Source of the DNA: Limnohabitans parvus II-B4
GTDB taxonomy: Bacteria > Pseudomonadota > Gammaproteobacteria > Burkholderiales > Burkholderiaceae_C
Direction: 5' to 3'
Length of the DNA: 64,000 bases
Assembly: GCF_003063455.1 (NCBI RefSeq)
Contig: NZ_NESN01000004.1
Location: forward strand, 124,001 to 188,000
Position 1 is the stretch's first letter, and every line of letters starts with the position of its first letter. The notes under the pieces were generated by a model. That model did not search any database. It saw only the letters and a program-made list of their open reading frames with translations, and had not been told where the DNA came from. The position numbers and the translations under genes are program-made. This document shows positions 35,401 to 43,227 of this stretch, piece by piece.

Positions 35401-35601
35401 ACGACCCCCTCTGTTTGAAACCTGAGAGATTCACCCTGCCTGTGGAAGGCTTGGGGCTTGCTCCTGCGGTGTGCCGGGGGACGAATCCCGGCAACTCTTC
35501 AGAGTGCTTTGTTCACCACGGTCCTTTTGCCTGAGAGTTTCCGGGGTGGTTGCTCCTTCGGCGTTGAGGGCCTTTGGCCCCCAAGCTCTCCCACAGTGAA
35601 C
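35401..35601 (-). promoter_or_regulatory. Tandem glycine riboswitch controlling dadA-GNAT
   Basis: Read on the minus strand, aptamer 1 (35511-35601) opens and closes with GTTCAC/GTGAAC (P1) and contains GGGAGAGC, CGCCGAAGGAGCAA and AAACTCTCAGGCAAAAGGAC. Aptamer 2 (about 35401-35510) contains ACTCTGAAGAG, ACCGCAGGAGCAAG and GAATCTCTCAGG and closes with CAGAGGGGGT. These are the conserved cores of both glycine-binding domains. The 3' end is about 60 bp before the dadA start codon. Glycine binding usually turns expression on. Confidence 0.93.
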
Positions 35602-35660
35602 GTCGGACTGGGTCCGACTCGGGGTGACGGTTGCAAAACCGGCGTCACCCTGTGTTTCAG

Positions 35661-35689
35661 ATTCTACGGCCTGAATCCCAGTCTGACAG
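35661..35689 (-). promoter_or_regulatory. Candidate sigma-70 promoter for the riboswitch-dadA transcript
   Basis: On the minus strand CTGTCA (35689-35684) and TAGAAT (35666-35661) are 17 bp apart, good -35 and -10 matches. Transcription would begin near 35655. Between it and aptamer 1 lie two small hairpins: GTCGGAC-tgg-GTCCGAC at about 35603-35619 and a longer GGGTGACG/CGTCACCC stem at about 35622-35650. Confidence 0.5.
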
Positions 35690-35704
35690 GCCCATGACAA
35701 AAAA

Positions 35705-36076
35705 TCAGTCGGTCAACTTCTGGTAACTGGCCTCGTCGTGCAAGGCGTCCAGGTCCGACAGCTGAGTCAGCTTGACCTTGAAGAACCAACCGGCGCCCAA
35801 AGGATCGGAATTGGCCAAAGAGGGGTCGGCACGCAGGGCTTCATTGACCTCGATGATTTCGCCTGCGGCAGGCATGTGCACGTCGGCAGCGGCTTTGACA
35901 GACTCCACCACGCCAGCGACTTCGCGCGCTGCAAAAGTTTTTCCGATGTCGGGCAAATCGACAAACACGATGTCGCCCAGGGTGTCTTGGGCATGGACCG
36001 TGATGCCCATCACGGCGGTCAGGCCATCGTCATTGCGCTGGAGCCAAGTGTGGTCTTCGGAGTATTGGATGGACAT
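35705..36076 (-). CDS. gcvH: Glycine cleavage system H protein (orphan)
   Basis: A 123-residue lipoyl carrier: YSEDHTWLQRNDDGLTAVMGITVHAQDTLGDIVFVDLP, then the lipoylated Lys61 in VAGVVESVKAAADVHMPA and the C-terminal DPLGAGWFFKVKL. In the glycine cleavage system it shuttles the aminomethyl group between GcvP, GcvT and Lpd, and it can act as a lipoyl donor. Neither gcvT nor gcvP is in the window: upstream is a TRAP transporter and downstream the riboswitch-dadA operon. No clear ribosome-binding site precedes the ATG, and a terminator hairpin (36086-36117) ends 10 bp before it, so its expression is unusual. Confidence 0.95.
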   Translation of the reverse strand: MSIQYSEDHTWLQRNDDGLTAVMGITVHAQDTLGDIVFVDLPDIGKTFAAREVAGVVESVKAAADVHMPAAGEIIEVNEALRADPSLANSDPLGAGWFFKVKLTQLSDLDALHDEASYQKLTD

Positions 36077-36085
36077 GGTGTGTAA

Positions 36086-36117
36086 CAAAAAGGCCTGGCC
36101 CTCAAGGGGCCAGGCGG
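36086..36117 (-). terminator. Rho-independent terminator after dctM
   Basis: Minus-strand stem GCCTGGCCC / GGGCCAGGC with a 4-5-nt loop, followed by TTTTTG. It lies between the dctM stop and the gcvH start, so it would also sit in any gcvH leader made by read-through. Confidence 0.8.
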
Positions 36118-36142
36118 TGTGAGAATGCGGGAAATTCTAGCT

Positions 36143-37420
36143 TTATTTGGCGTAGACCAGATCCCGCAAAGTCAAGGACAGGGCGGGCACATAGCTCACC
36201 ACCATCAAGCAGACCAGGATCACCAGGACGAAGGGGATCAAATCTTTGATCATCCGGTCCAGCGAAATCCGCGCCACCGTACATGCGGCGAACAGGTTCA
36301 CACCAAAAGGCGGTGTGATCATGCCCAAAGCCAGGTTGACCACCATGACCAGACCAAAGTGAACCGGGTCGATGCCGAAGTGCACGGCCACTGGGGCCAA
36401 GATGGGGGCCAGCACAATGATGGCTGCGCTGGTTTCGATGAACATGCCAATGAAGAACAAAGCAGCGTTGACACCCAACAAGAAGTAAGCGGGTGACTTG
36501 AGCACGTCTTGCAACCAGTGGCCAATCGCTTCAGGCACACCAGCACGGGTGATCAAGAAGGCGAACAAGCCCGCGTTGGCAATGATGAACATGATCACCG
36601 CGCTGGACAGCACCGATTTGCGCATGATGATGGCCAGGTCTTTCAGCTTGATCTCACGGTAAATCAAGGTGCCCACAATCAGCGCGTAGAACACCGCCAC
36701 GGCAGACGCTTCGGTGGGGGTGAACACCCCGCCGTAGATACCGCCCAAAATGATCACAGGCATCATGAGCGCCCAGCCGGCTTGCCAGGAGGCCTTGCCA
36801 AAGCTCAGACGGCCTTCGCCGTCGTTCTTGCCCCAACCTTTGTATTTGCAATAAATCCAAACCCAGAACATCAAGGCTGCGCCAATGAACAGGCCAGGAC
36901 CGAAACCGGCAATGAACAATTCGCCAATTGAGACTTCGGCACTGACGCCGTACAGGATCATGGGAATCGAGGGCGGGATGATCACGCCCAACTCGGCCGA
37001 GGTGGCTTGCAAAGAAGCCGCGTAGGTGGTGGGGTAGCCGTGCTTGATCAGCGCCGGGATCAGGATGGTGCCGATGGCGAAGGTGGTGGCCACCGACGAG
37101 CCCGAGACGGCTGCAAAAATCATGCAGGTCAGCACGCAGGTCATGGGCAAGCCACCTTGCACGCCGCCCACAATGCTCTTGGCGAACTCCACCAAGCGGC
37201 GCGAGATGCCGCCGGTTTCCATGATGTTGCCCGCCAAAATGAAGAAGGGGATGGCGGCCAGCGGAAATTTGTTGATCGAATTGAACATCTCCTTGACGGA
37301 GATGAGCATGTTGGCGTTGCCGATTTGGATACCGACAATCGCCGACAAACCAATGGACACGGCCACCGAGATGGTGAGTGCAAAGCACAGCACCATGGTG
37401 CAAAGCATGACGACGCTCAT
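36143..37420 (-). CDS. dctM: TRAP transporter large permease DctM
   Basis: A 425-residue DctM-type permease with about 12 membrane segments, forming the sodium-coupled channel of a tripartite ATP-independent periplasmic transporter. Family stretches: NSINKFPLAAIPFFILAGNIMETGGISRRLVEFA, GSSVATTFAIGTILIPALIKHGYP, ATSAELGVIIPPSIPMILYGVSAEVSIGELFIAGFGPG and GMITPPFGVNLFAACTVA. It overlaps dctQ by 4 bp (ATGA). Confidence 0.96.
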   Translation of the reverse strand: MSVVMLCTMVLCFALTISVAVSIGLSAIVGIQIGNANMLISVKEMFNSINKFPLAAIPFFILAGNIMETGGISRRLVEFAKSIVGGVQGGLPMTCVLTCMIFAAVSGSSVATTFAIGTILIPALIKHGYPTTYAASLQATSAELGVIIPPSIPMILYGVSAEVSIGELFIAGFGPGLFIGAALMFWVWIYCKYKGWGKNDGEGRLSFGKASWQAGWALMMPVIILGGIYGGVFTPTEASAVAVFYALIVGTLIYREIKLKDLAIIMRKSVLSSAVIMFIIANAGLFAFLITRAGVPEAIGHWLQDVLKSPAYFLLGVNAALFFIGMFIETSAAIIVLAPILAPVAVHFGIDPVHFGLVMVVNLALGMITPPFGVNLFAACTVARISLDRMIKDLIPFVLVILVCLMVVSYVPALSLTLRDLVYAK

Positions 37421-37911
37421 TGTGCGGTCTCCAATTCAAGGCGCTGGGGGTCCAGCCAATTGCCAATGATGCTGATCACGCTGAAACACGCACCCACAGG
37501 CAAAGCCATGTAGGCCCAAAACATGGACACGTCTTCCAGACCAATCATGGACTGGACCTTGCCCCGGTTGGCGTAGTCCCAGCCCCACCAAATGATGATG
37601 CAGACCAAGGTGAGTGCAGCCAAAGCCACGGCGGTGTCCAGGAATTTTTTCATGCGTGGGCCGCTCCAGCGGTAAAGCACGTCGACGCTGACCATCGCGC
37701 CCTGACGGAAAGCCATGGGAATGCCCATGAAGACCATCCAGATCAGGCTGAAGCGGATGATGACTTCTGTCCATTCAACCGGAACTTCCAGTACAAAGCG
37801 GGTGAAAATTTGCAGCATGCCCAGACTGGCCGCGACAACCAGCATCAAACAGGCCACGAACATGGAGAAAGCGGTGGTCCACTTTTCTATGCTCAGATAA
37901 AGCGAGCGCAT
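37417..37911 (-). CDS. dctQ: TRAP transporter small permease DctQ
   Basis: A 164-residue, four-helix membrane protein: FSMFVACLMLVVAASLGMLQIFTRFVLEVPVEWTEVIIRFSLIWMVFMGIPMAFRQGAMVSVDV is the DctQ signature. It links the binding protein to DctM. It lies between dctP (74 bp upstream, with a terminator-like hairpin in the gap) and dctM (overlapping). Confidence 0.95.
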   Translation of the reverse strand: MRSLYLSIEKWTTAFSMFVACLMLVVAASLGMLQIFTRFVLEVPVEWTEVIIRFSLIWMVFMGIPMAFRQGAMVSVDVLYRWSGPRMKKFLDTAVALAALTLVCIIIWWGWDYANRGKVQSMIGLEDVSMFWAYMALPVGACFSVISIIGNWLDPQRLELETAQ

Positions 37912-37933
37912 AAAAAATCCTTCACGACAAAAT

Positions 37934-37971
37934 CAAAAAACGCCCGCCAATCCAGGATTGGGCGGGCGTTT
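37934..37971 (-). terminator. Terminator/attenuator hairpin between dctP and dctQ
   Basis: Minus-strand stem AACGCCCGCCCAATC / GATTGGCGGGCGTT with a CTG loop and one bulged base, followed by TTTTTTG. Placed inside the dctPQM operon, it likely lowers permease expression relative to the abundant binding protein. Confidence 0.8.
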
Positions 37972-37985
37972 CCACAAACTTCAGA

Positions 37986-38957
37986 TTACTTGTAGTTGCG
38001 GATGCGGTCCAGGTTGGCTTTGCCGAACTGCTTTTCGAACTCGGCCATGGCGGGGCCCATGGTGGCCAAGAATTTGGACTTGTCCACGTTCTCAATGATG
38101 TTCATGCCTTTTTTGCGCAGCTCAGCCACGCCGTTGGCATCGTCTTTGTCCACGCGTGCACGGTTGGCCTTGACCGCTTCTTTGGCTGCGTCCAAAAAGA
38201 TTTGCTTGTCCGCGGCGCTGAGTTTGTCAAACGAGCCCTTGTTCATCAGGATCACCACGGGTGAGTAGACGTGGCCAGTCAGTGTCAGGTGCTTTTGCAC
38301 TTGGTCAAAGTTGGAAGCCATGATCACCGACAGTGGGTTTTCTTGACCGTCCACGGTGCCTTGTTGCAAAGCGGTGAACACTTCAGGGAACGCCATGGGG
38401 GTGGTCACGATGCCCAAGCTCTTGTAAGCGGCCACGTGCACAGGGTTTTCCATGGTGCGCATCTTCAGGCCCTTCAGGTCGCCCGGCTCATTCACCGCAC
38501 GCTTGCTGTTGGTCATGTGGCGCACGCCGTTTTCACCCCAAGCCAAAGCCTTGAAGCCTTTGGAGTCAAACTTGGTCAGCAACTCTTGGCCAATGGGGCC
38601 GTCCAGCACGGCGCGAGCGTGTGCTTTGTCACGGAACAAGAAGGGCACGTCCAAGATGCGCGACTCGGGCACAAAGTTGGGCACAGGACCGGTCGATGTG
38701 GTAGCCAATTCTTGGGTGCCCAGTTGCACAGACTCGATGGACTCGCGCTCACCGCCCAAAGAGCCGGAGTAGAAGTTCTGAATCTTGATGCGGCCGTTGG
38801 TGCGCTTTTCGACTTCTTTGGACAGGGTGTCGATGGCCTCGCCTTGGTGGGAATTCTGGCCCACAGAAATGCTGTTGCGCATGGTGATTTGCGCAGAAGC
38901 GGTAGCCATGACACCAACAGCCAAACTCAGGCCCAACATCAATTTGCTCAATTTCAT
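37986..38957 (-). CDS. dctP: TRAP transporter periplasmic binding protein DctP
   Basis: A 323-residue exported solute-binding protein: signal peptide MKLSKLMLGLSLAVGVMATASAQ, then RIKIQNFYSGSLGGERESIESVQLGTQELA, VPFLFRDKAHARAVLDGPIGQELL, KMRTMENPVHVAAYKSLGIVTTPMAFPEVFTALQQGTVDGQENPLS, the DctP signature with the ligand-binding Arg (LKMRTMENP). The ligand is a carboxylate; sequence reading cannot say which. First gene of dctPQM. Confidence 0.95.
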   Translation of the reverse strand: MKLSKLMLGLSLAVGVMATASAQITMRNSISVGQNSHQGEAIDTLSKEVEKRTNGRIKIQNFYSGSLGGERESIESVQLGTQELATTSTGPVPNFVPESRILDVPFLFRDKAHARAVLDGPIGQELLTKFDSKGFKALAWGENGVRHMTNSKRAVNEPGDLKGLKMRTMENPVHVAAYKSLGIVTTPMAFPEVFTALQQGTVDGQENPLSVIMASNFDQVQKHLTLTGHVYSPVVILMNKGSFDKLSAADKQIFLDAAKEAVKANRARVDKDDANGVAELRKKGMNIIENVDKSKFLATMGPAMAEFEKQFGKANLDRIRNYK

Positions 38958-39111
38958 TCGATAGCTCCTCGTGGATCAGTGGACGACAACAAGCTGCGAA
39001 TCAACTTGTCATACAAGTTTCATTATGGAGGTCTCTTTGGTCAGATAGGCTACGGGTTTTCGCGGGGGTGGTGATGCCAAGGTGACGCCAAACAATGCAT
39101 CGGGTCAAACC

Positions 39112-39145
39112 AAAAAAAGAGGCCCCTCAGGGCCTCTTTAAAAAA
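39112..39145 (-). terminator. Terminator after the ETF-QO gene
   Basis: Near-perfect stem AAAGAGGCCC-ctca-GGGCCTCTTT with A/T runs on both sides; it can end transcription of the ETF-QO gene and is bidirectional by sequence. It lies in the 198-bp gap between the ETF-QO gene and dctP, whose remainder would hold the dctP promoter. Confidence 0.85.
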
Positions 39146-39155
39146 CAGGGCAATC

Positions 39156-40847
39156 TCACATGCCTGTGTAGTTCGGACCGCCGCCACCTTCGGGCGTGAC
39201 CCAGACGATGTTTTGCGTCGGGTCCTTGATGTCGCAGGTCTTGCAGTGCACGCAGTTTTGCGCGTTGATCTGCAGGCGGTCCGAGTGGTCTTCGTTTTTG
39301 ACGAACTCGTACACACCCGCTGGGCAGTAGCGGCTCTCGGGGCCGGCGTACTTGGCCAGGTTGATGCTGACGGGCACCGAAGCGTCTTTGAGCGTCAGGT
39401 GGGCAGGCTGGTTTTCTTCGTGGTTGGTGTTGCTGATGAACACGCTGGACAGGCGATCAAAGGTCAGCTTGCCGTCCGGTTTCGGGTACTCGATCTTCTC
39501 GCACTCGGCCGCAGGCTTGAGGTAAGTGTGGTCGGCCTTGTCGCGGCGCAGCGTCCAGGGGATGTGTCCGCGCAGCACGAACTGCTCGAAGCCGTTCATG
39601 AGTGTGGCCACGGTCAAGCCCTTCTTGAACCAGGTCTTGAAGTTGCGTGATTTGTTGAGCTCGGTGTAGAGCCAGCTGGCTTCAAAGGCCTCGGGGTAGG
39701 CACTCAGCTCGTCGTGCTGGCGACCGGCCACGATGGCGTCGTAAGCGGCTTCTGCGGCCAACATGCCGGTTTTGATGGCGGCGTGGCTGCCTTTGATGCG
39801 GCTCACGTTCAGGTAACCGGCGTCACATCCCACCAAGGCACCACCTGGGAACACGGTCTTGGGCAGGCTCATCAGGCCGCCTGCCGTGATGGCGCGGGCA
39901 CCATAACCGATGCGCTTGGCATTGACCTCGCCCTTGTCGTTGGTGAAATACCACTTGATGTTGTTGTGGGTTTTCCAGCGTTGGAACTCTTCAAAGGGGC
40001 TGAGCCAAGGGTTGGCGTAGTCCAGGCCCACCACATAACCGATGGCGATCTTGTTGTCTTCCATGTGGTACATGAAAGCGCCGCCATAGGTGTCGTTGTT
40101 CATGGGCCAGCCGGCGGTGTGCATGACAAAACCGGGTGTGTGGCGTGAGGGGTCGATCTCCCAAACTTCCTTGATGCCGATGCCGTAGGTCTGCGGATCG
40201 CGGCCTTCGTCGAGTTGGTATTTGGCGATCAACTGCTTGCCCAGGTGGCCGCGTGCGCCTTCGGCAAACACCGTGTACTTGCCGTGCAGTTCCATGCCCA
40301 GCTGGAAGTTTTCGGTCGGCTCGCCGTCTTTGCCGATGCCCATATTGCCGGTTGCCACGCCTTTGACGCTGCCATCTTCGTTGTAGAGCACCTCCGCGGC
40401 GGTGAAGCCGGGGAAGATTTCCACGCCCAAGTTCTCGGCCTGCTGTCCCAGCCAACGGGTGAAGTTGGACAGGCTGATGATGTAGTTGCCGTGGTTTTGT
40501 GCGCACTCGGGCAAAAAGATACCGGGGGTGCGGGTGGCGCCGGTTTCGCTCAAAAAGCTCCAAGCGTCATCGGTCACGGGCTGGTTCAGTGGTGCGCCCA
40601 ATTCTTTCCAATTGGGGAAGAGTTCGGTCAGGGCCTTGGGGTCCATGATCGCGCCCGACAGGATGTGGGCACCGGGCTCGCCGCCTTTTTCAAGCACGAC
40701 CACCGACACATCCTGGCCTTTTTCGGCGGCCAGTTGCTTGAGGCGAATCGCTGTGGACAGGCCGCCAGGGCCGCCGCCGACCACGACCACGTCGTATTCC
40801 ATGGATTCGCGGGGGCCATAGGTGCTCAGGATTTCTTCGGGGCTCAT
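39156..40847 (-). CDS. Electron transfer flavoprotein-ubiquinone oxidoreductase
   Basis: A 563-residue membrane-associated flavoprotein with a 4Fe-4S cluster that moves electrons from ETF to ubiquinone during acyl-CoA and amino-acid oxidation. Start at 40847 (MSPEEILSTYGPRESMEYDVVVVGGGPGG). FAD-binding GGGPGGLSTAIRLKQLA, then GAHILSGAIMDPKAL, and C-terminal cluster ligands YCPAGVYEF and CVHCKTCDIKDPTQNIVWVTPEGGGGPNY. Full length. It can serve the acyl-CoA dehydrogenase encoded at 46128-48446. A longer frame to 40952 adds no family sequence. Confidence 0.95.
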   Translation of the reverse strand: MSPEEILSTYGPRESMEYDVVVVGGGPGGLSTAIRLKQLAAEKGQDVSVVVLEKGGEPGAHILSGAIMDPKALTELFPNWKELGAPLNQPVTDDAWSFLSETGATRTPGIFLPECAQNHGNYIISLSNFTRWLGQQAENLGVEIFPGFTAAEVLYNEDGSVKGVATGNMGIGKDGEPTENFQLGMELHGKYTVFAEGARGHLGKQLIAKYQLDEGRDPQTYGIGIKEVWEIDPSRHTPGFVMHTAGWPMNNDTYGGAFMYHMEDNKIAIGYVVGLDYANPWLSPFEEFQRWKTHNNIKWYFTNDKGEVNAKRIGYGARAITAGGLMSLPKTVFPGGALVGCDAGYLNVSRIKGSHAAIKTGMLAAEAAYDAIVAGRQHDELSAYPEAFEASWLYTELNKSRNFKTWFKKGLTVATLMNGFEQFVLRGHIPWTLRRDKADHTYLKPAAECEKIEYPKPDGKLTFDRLSSVFISNTNHEENQPAHLTLKDASVPVSINLAKYAGPESRYCPAGVYEFVKNEDHSDRLQINAQNCVHCKTCDIKDPTQNIVWVTPEGGGGPNYTGM

Positions 40848-40994
40848 GAACGTCTCTTGTGAAGTGGTGAATTCGGGGCCGACACGCAGCGTGTCGGCCG
40901 TGTGACTCATTTTATGCGGCACAAAGGCCTTTCCCCCGCACAATGGTGTCACCCGTTGTCAGAAGCGGATACGAACCCCTTTGAAGGATTTGCC

Positions 40995-41777
40995 ATGGCT
41001 TATGAAATTGATTTGTCGGGCCGCGTGGCCTTGGTGACCGGTGCATCAGGTGGTTTGGGCGCTCAATTTGCCAAAACCCTGGCCGCTGCCGGTGCTGGCG
41101 TCGTGTTGGCCAGCCGCCGGGTTGAAAAGCTCAAGGACCTGCGCGCCGAAATCGAAGCTGCAGGTGGTGACGCCCATGTGGTGGAGCTCGATGTCACAGA
41201 CCGCCACAGCATTGCTGCCGCAGTGGCGCACGCCGAGACTGAGATGGGCAGCATCGACATCTTGGTGAACAACTCGGGCGTCAGCACCACCCAGCGTATC
41301 CAAGATGTGACGGAAGAAGACTACGACTTCATCATGAACACCAATGTGCGTGGTGCATTTTTTGTCGCGCAAGAGGTGGGCAAGCGCATGTTGGCCCGTG
41401 CCAAGGGGGCCGCACCCGGCAGCTTCACGGGCGGTCGCATCATCAACATCGCCTCGATGGCCGGCCTGAAAGTCTTGCCGCAAATTGGCGTTTATTGCAT
41501 GAGCAAGGCCGCTGTGGTGCAGATGACCAAAGCGTTTGCCGTGGAGTGGGGGCGTTTTGGCATCAATGTGAACGCGATTTGCCCCGGTTACATCGACACC
41601 GAGATCAACCACCACCACTGGCAGACCGAACAAGGCCAAAAACTCATCAGCATGCTGCCGCGCAAACGCGTAGGTCAGCCCCAAGACCTGGACGCGTTGT
41701 TGATGTTGCTGGCGAGCGATCAGAGCCATTTCATCAATGGCGCGGTCATTTCGGCTGACGATGGATTTGCTGTTTAA
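40995..41777 (+). CDS. SDR family oxidoreductase
   Basis: A 260-residue classical SDR from ATG 40995 (GAAGGA ribosome-binding site). It has VALVTGASGGLGAQFAKTL, LVNNSGVSTTQRI, Ser in INIASMAGLKVL, the catalytic Tyr-Lys in YCMSKAAVVQMTKAFAVEWG, and GFINVNAICPGYIDTEI-type sequence. It is likely a 3-hydroxyacyl-CoA dehydrogenase or ketoreductase-type enzyme given the thioesterase 11 bp downstream and the ETF-QO gene divergent upstream; exact substrate not determinable. Confidence 0.92.
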   Translation: MAYEIDLSGRVALVTGASGGLGAQFAKTLAAAGAGVVLASRRVEKLKDLRAEIEAAGGDAHVVELDVTDRHSIAAAVAHAETEMGSIDILVNNSGVSTTQRIQDVTEEDYDFIMNTNVRGAFFVAQEVGKRMLARAKGAAPGSFTGGRIINIASMAGLKVLPQIGVYCMSKAAVVQMTKAFAVEWGRFGINVNAICPGYIDTEINHHHWQTEQGQKLISMLPRKRVGQPQDLDALLMLLASDQSHFINGAVISADDGFAV

Positions 41778-41788
41778 GGAAGCACCCG

Positions 41789-42211
41789 ATGAAGCTGGAG
41801 TTGCCTGAGCATAAAAAACTCGTTCATCAGATGGTCATTCCCATTCGCTGGGGAGACATGGACGCCATGGGCCACGTCAACAACACGGTCTATTTTCGGT
41901 ATCTGGAGTCGGTACGGATCGATTGGTTCGATCAAATTGGCTTTGATCTGAACCCTCAGGGCGAGGGGCCCGTGATTGTGAATGCGTTTTGCAATTTTTA
42001 CCGGCAGTTTGAATACCCGGGTGACATCCTGGCCAAGATGTATGTGAGCGACCCGGGACGTACCACTTTTGAAAGCTGGTGCACGCTCGAACGGGTGAAC
42101 CAACCCGGTCGCGTGGACGCAGCAGGCGGAGCAACCACCATTTGGGTGGATTTCCCGAAGCAAAAAGCGGTGAATTTGCCCGACTGGGTGCGCGAAAAAG
42201 TCACCCCCTGA
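41789..42211 (+). CDS. Acyl-CoA thioesterase (4HBT hotdog fold)
   Basis: A 140-residue hotdog-fold thioesterase: IRWGDMDAMGHVNNTVYFRYLESVRIDWF carries the 4-hydroxybenzoyl-CoA thioesterase-type Asp (WGDMDAMGHVNN). It is expected to hydrolyse acyl-CoA. It follows the SDR gene by 11 bp, so both probably act on the same CoA esters. Confidence 0.93.
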   Translation: MKLELPEHKKLVHQMVIPIRWGDMDAMGHVNNTVYFRYLESVRIDWFDQIGFDLNPQGEGPVIVNAFCNFYRQFEYPGDILAKMYVSDPGRTTFESWCTLERVNQPGRVDAAGGATTIWVDFPKQKAVNLPDWVREKVTP

Positions 42212-42241
42212 CAAGCGCCGGGCAGACCTTGGCGCTGCCTC

Positions 42242-43126
42242 TTAGGCCTTGGCCCCCACCGCCGTCCATTGGTTGGCATGACGGGTGAGCCAGTCATGGG
42301 CTTGGGTGGGATGGCCCACCTGCATGGGGTGAAAGTCTTTGCGCGTGTATTCCCACACGGGCTTTGCCACACGCCAAACCATGCCGTGACGCCCGAACAG
42401 GAATTTGCCCGCTGACCACCAGGTGGCGGGTTTGAACAGCGTCTTGTCGTGCCAGAGGTTGTTGATCGTTTGGCGCAGCACGTCTGTGCTGAACTGGATC
42501 GTCACGTACCAGAACCAGCGCATGCGCCAGCTGTGGTTGCCGCCCAAGCGTTGGTAGAGGTCAAAAGCCACGCATTTGTGTTCGGACTCTTCGGCCGCAT
42601 GCCATCGCCACAGGGTTTTGAGGGGCTCTTCGGCGCCCGCAAACCAGTCGCCTGCTTGGTCCATCCGTTCCAGCGTCAGGTCGCCAAAAATGGATGTGAA
42701 ATGCTCAAAGGCGGCGGTGATCGCCAACTCGTGCAGGTAACCCTTCTCGCTTTTGCTGAAAAATTCGTCGCGGCCTTTTTTGAGGCGCTGCTCCGCGCGT
42801 GGCCCCCAGTGGTTGACCAAGCCTTGTTTTTCAAGGTGTGCGTTGTAGAGCGCGTGCAGGTGGCGGTGGGTTGCTTCTTGACCCACAAAACCCTTGGCGA
42901 TGTGCTTGAGTTCTGCGTTTTCTGGCGTGTCGGGCAGGTTTTTTGCGCCTGCTTTGACCGCGTCGATGAAGGACTGTTCTCCCACAGGGAAACTCATGGA
43001 CAAGGCATTGGCATAGGCCGTCAAAAACGCATCACCGCCATTCCAGTGGCGAGAAAAGCCTTGGCTCAAGTCCACGCTGAGTCGGCGAACTGTCAATTCA
43101 GTGGGGGCTGCAGGGTATGTGCTCAT
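42242..43126 (-). CDS. Predicted metal-dependent hydrolase (PF10118 family)
   Basis: A 294-residue helical protein from 43126 (MSTYPAAPTELTVRRLSVDLSQG). It shows the family's metal ligands in FVGQEATHRHLHALYN, ITAAFEHFTSIFGD and RWHAAEESEHKCVAFDLYQ, a di-iron-like arrangement of Glu and His. Annotated in databases as a predicted metal-dependent hydrolase; the fold looks ferritin/diiron-like, so oxygen chemistry is possible. It is divergent from the TetR regulator at 43228, which probably controls it. Confidence 0.86.
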   Translation of the reverse strand: MSTYPAAPTELTVRRLSVDLSQGFSRHWNGGDAFLTAYANALSMSFPVGEQSFIDAVKAGAKNLPDTPENAELKHIAKGFVGQEATHRHLHALYNAHLEKQGLVNHWGPRAEQRLKKGRDEFFSKSEKGYLHELAITAAFEHFTSIFGDLTLERMDQAGDWFAGAEEPLKTLWRWHAAEESEHKCVAFDLYQRLGGNHSWRMRWFWYVTIQFSTDVLRQTINNLWHDKTLFKPATWWSAGKFLFGRHGMVWRVAKPVWEYTRKDFHPMQVGHPTQAHDWLTRHANQWTAVGAKA

Positions 43127-43152
43127 AGGGTGTGCCTTGGGATATCGGTCAG

Positions 43153-43209
43153 AATGTGAGCATTGTTCAGGTTTTGCAAAGACCTTGCAACTCGCGATCT
43201 GCTCACATT
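43153..43209. promoter_or_regulatory. Inverted-repeat operator candidate between PF10118 gene and tetR
   Basis: AATGTGAGCA (43153-43162) and its exact reverse complement TGCTCACATT (43200-43209) flank a shorter inverted repeat TTGCAA-agacc-TTGCAA. All lie in the 101-bp gap between divergent start codons, where a TetR-family repressor would bind. Confidence 0.55.
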
Positions 43210-43227
43210 TTGGAATGGATTTTTCCG

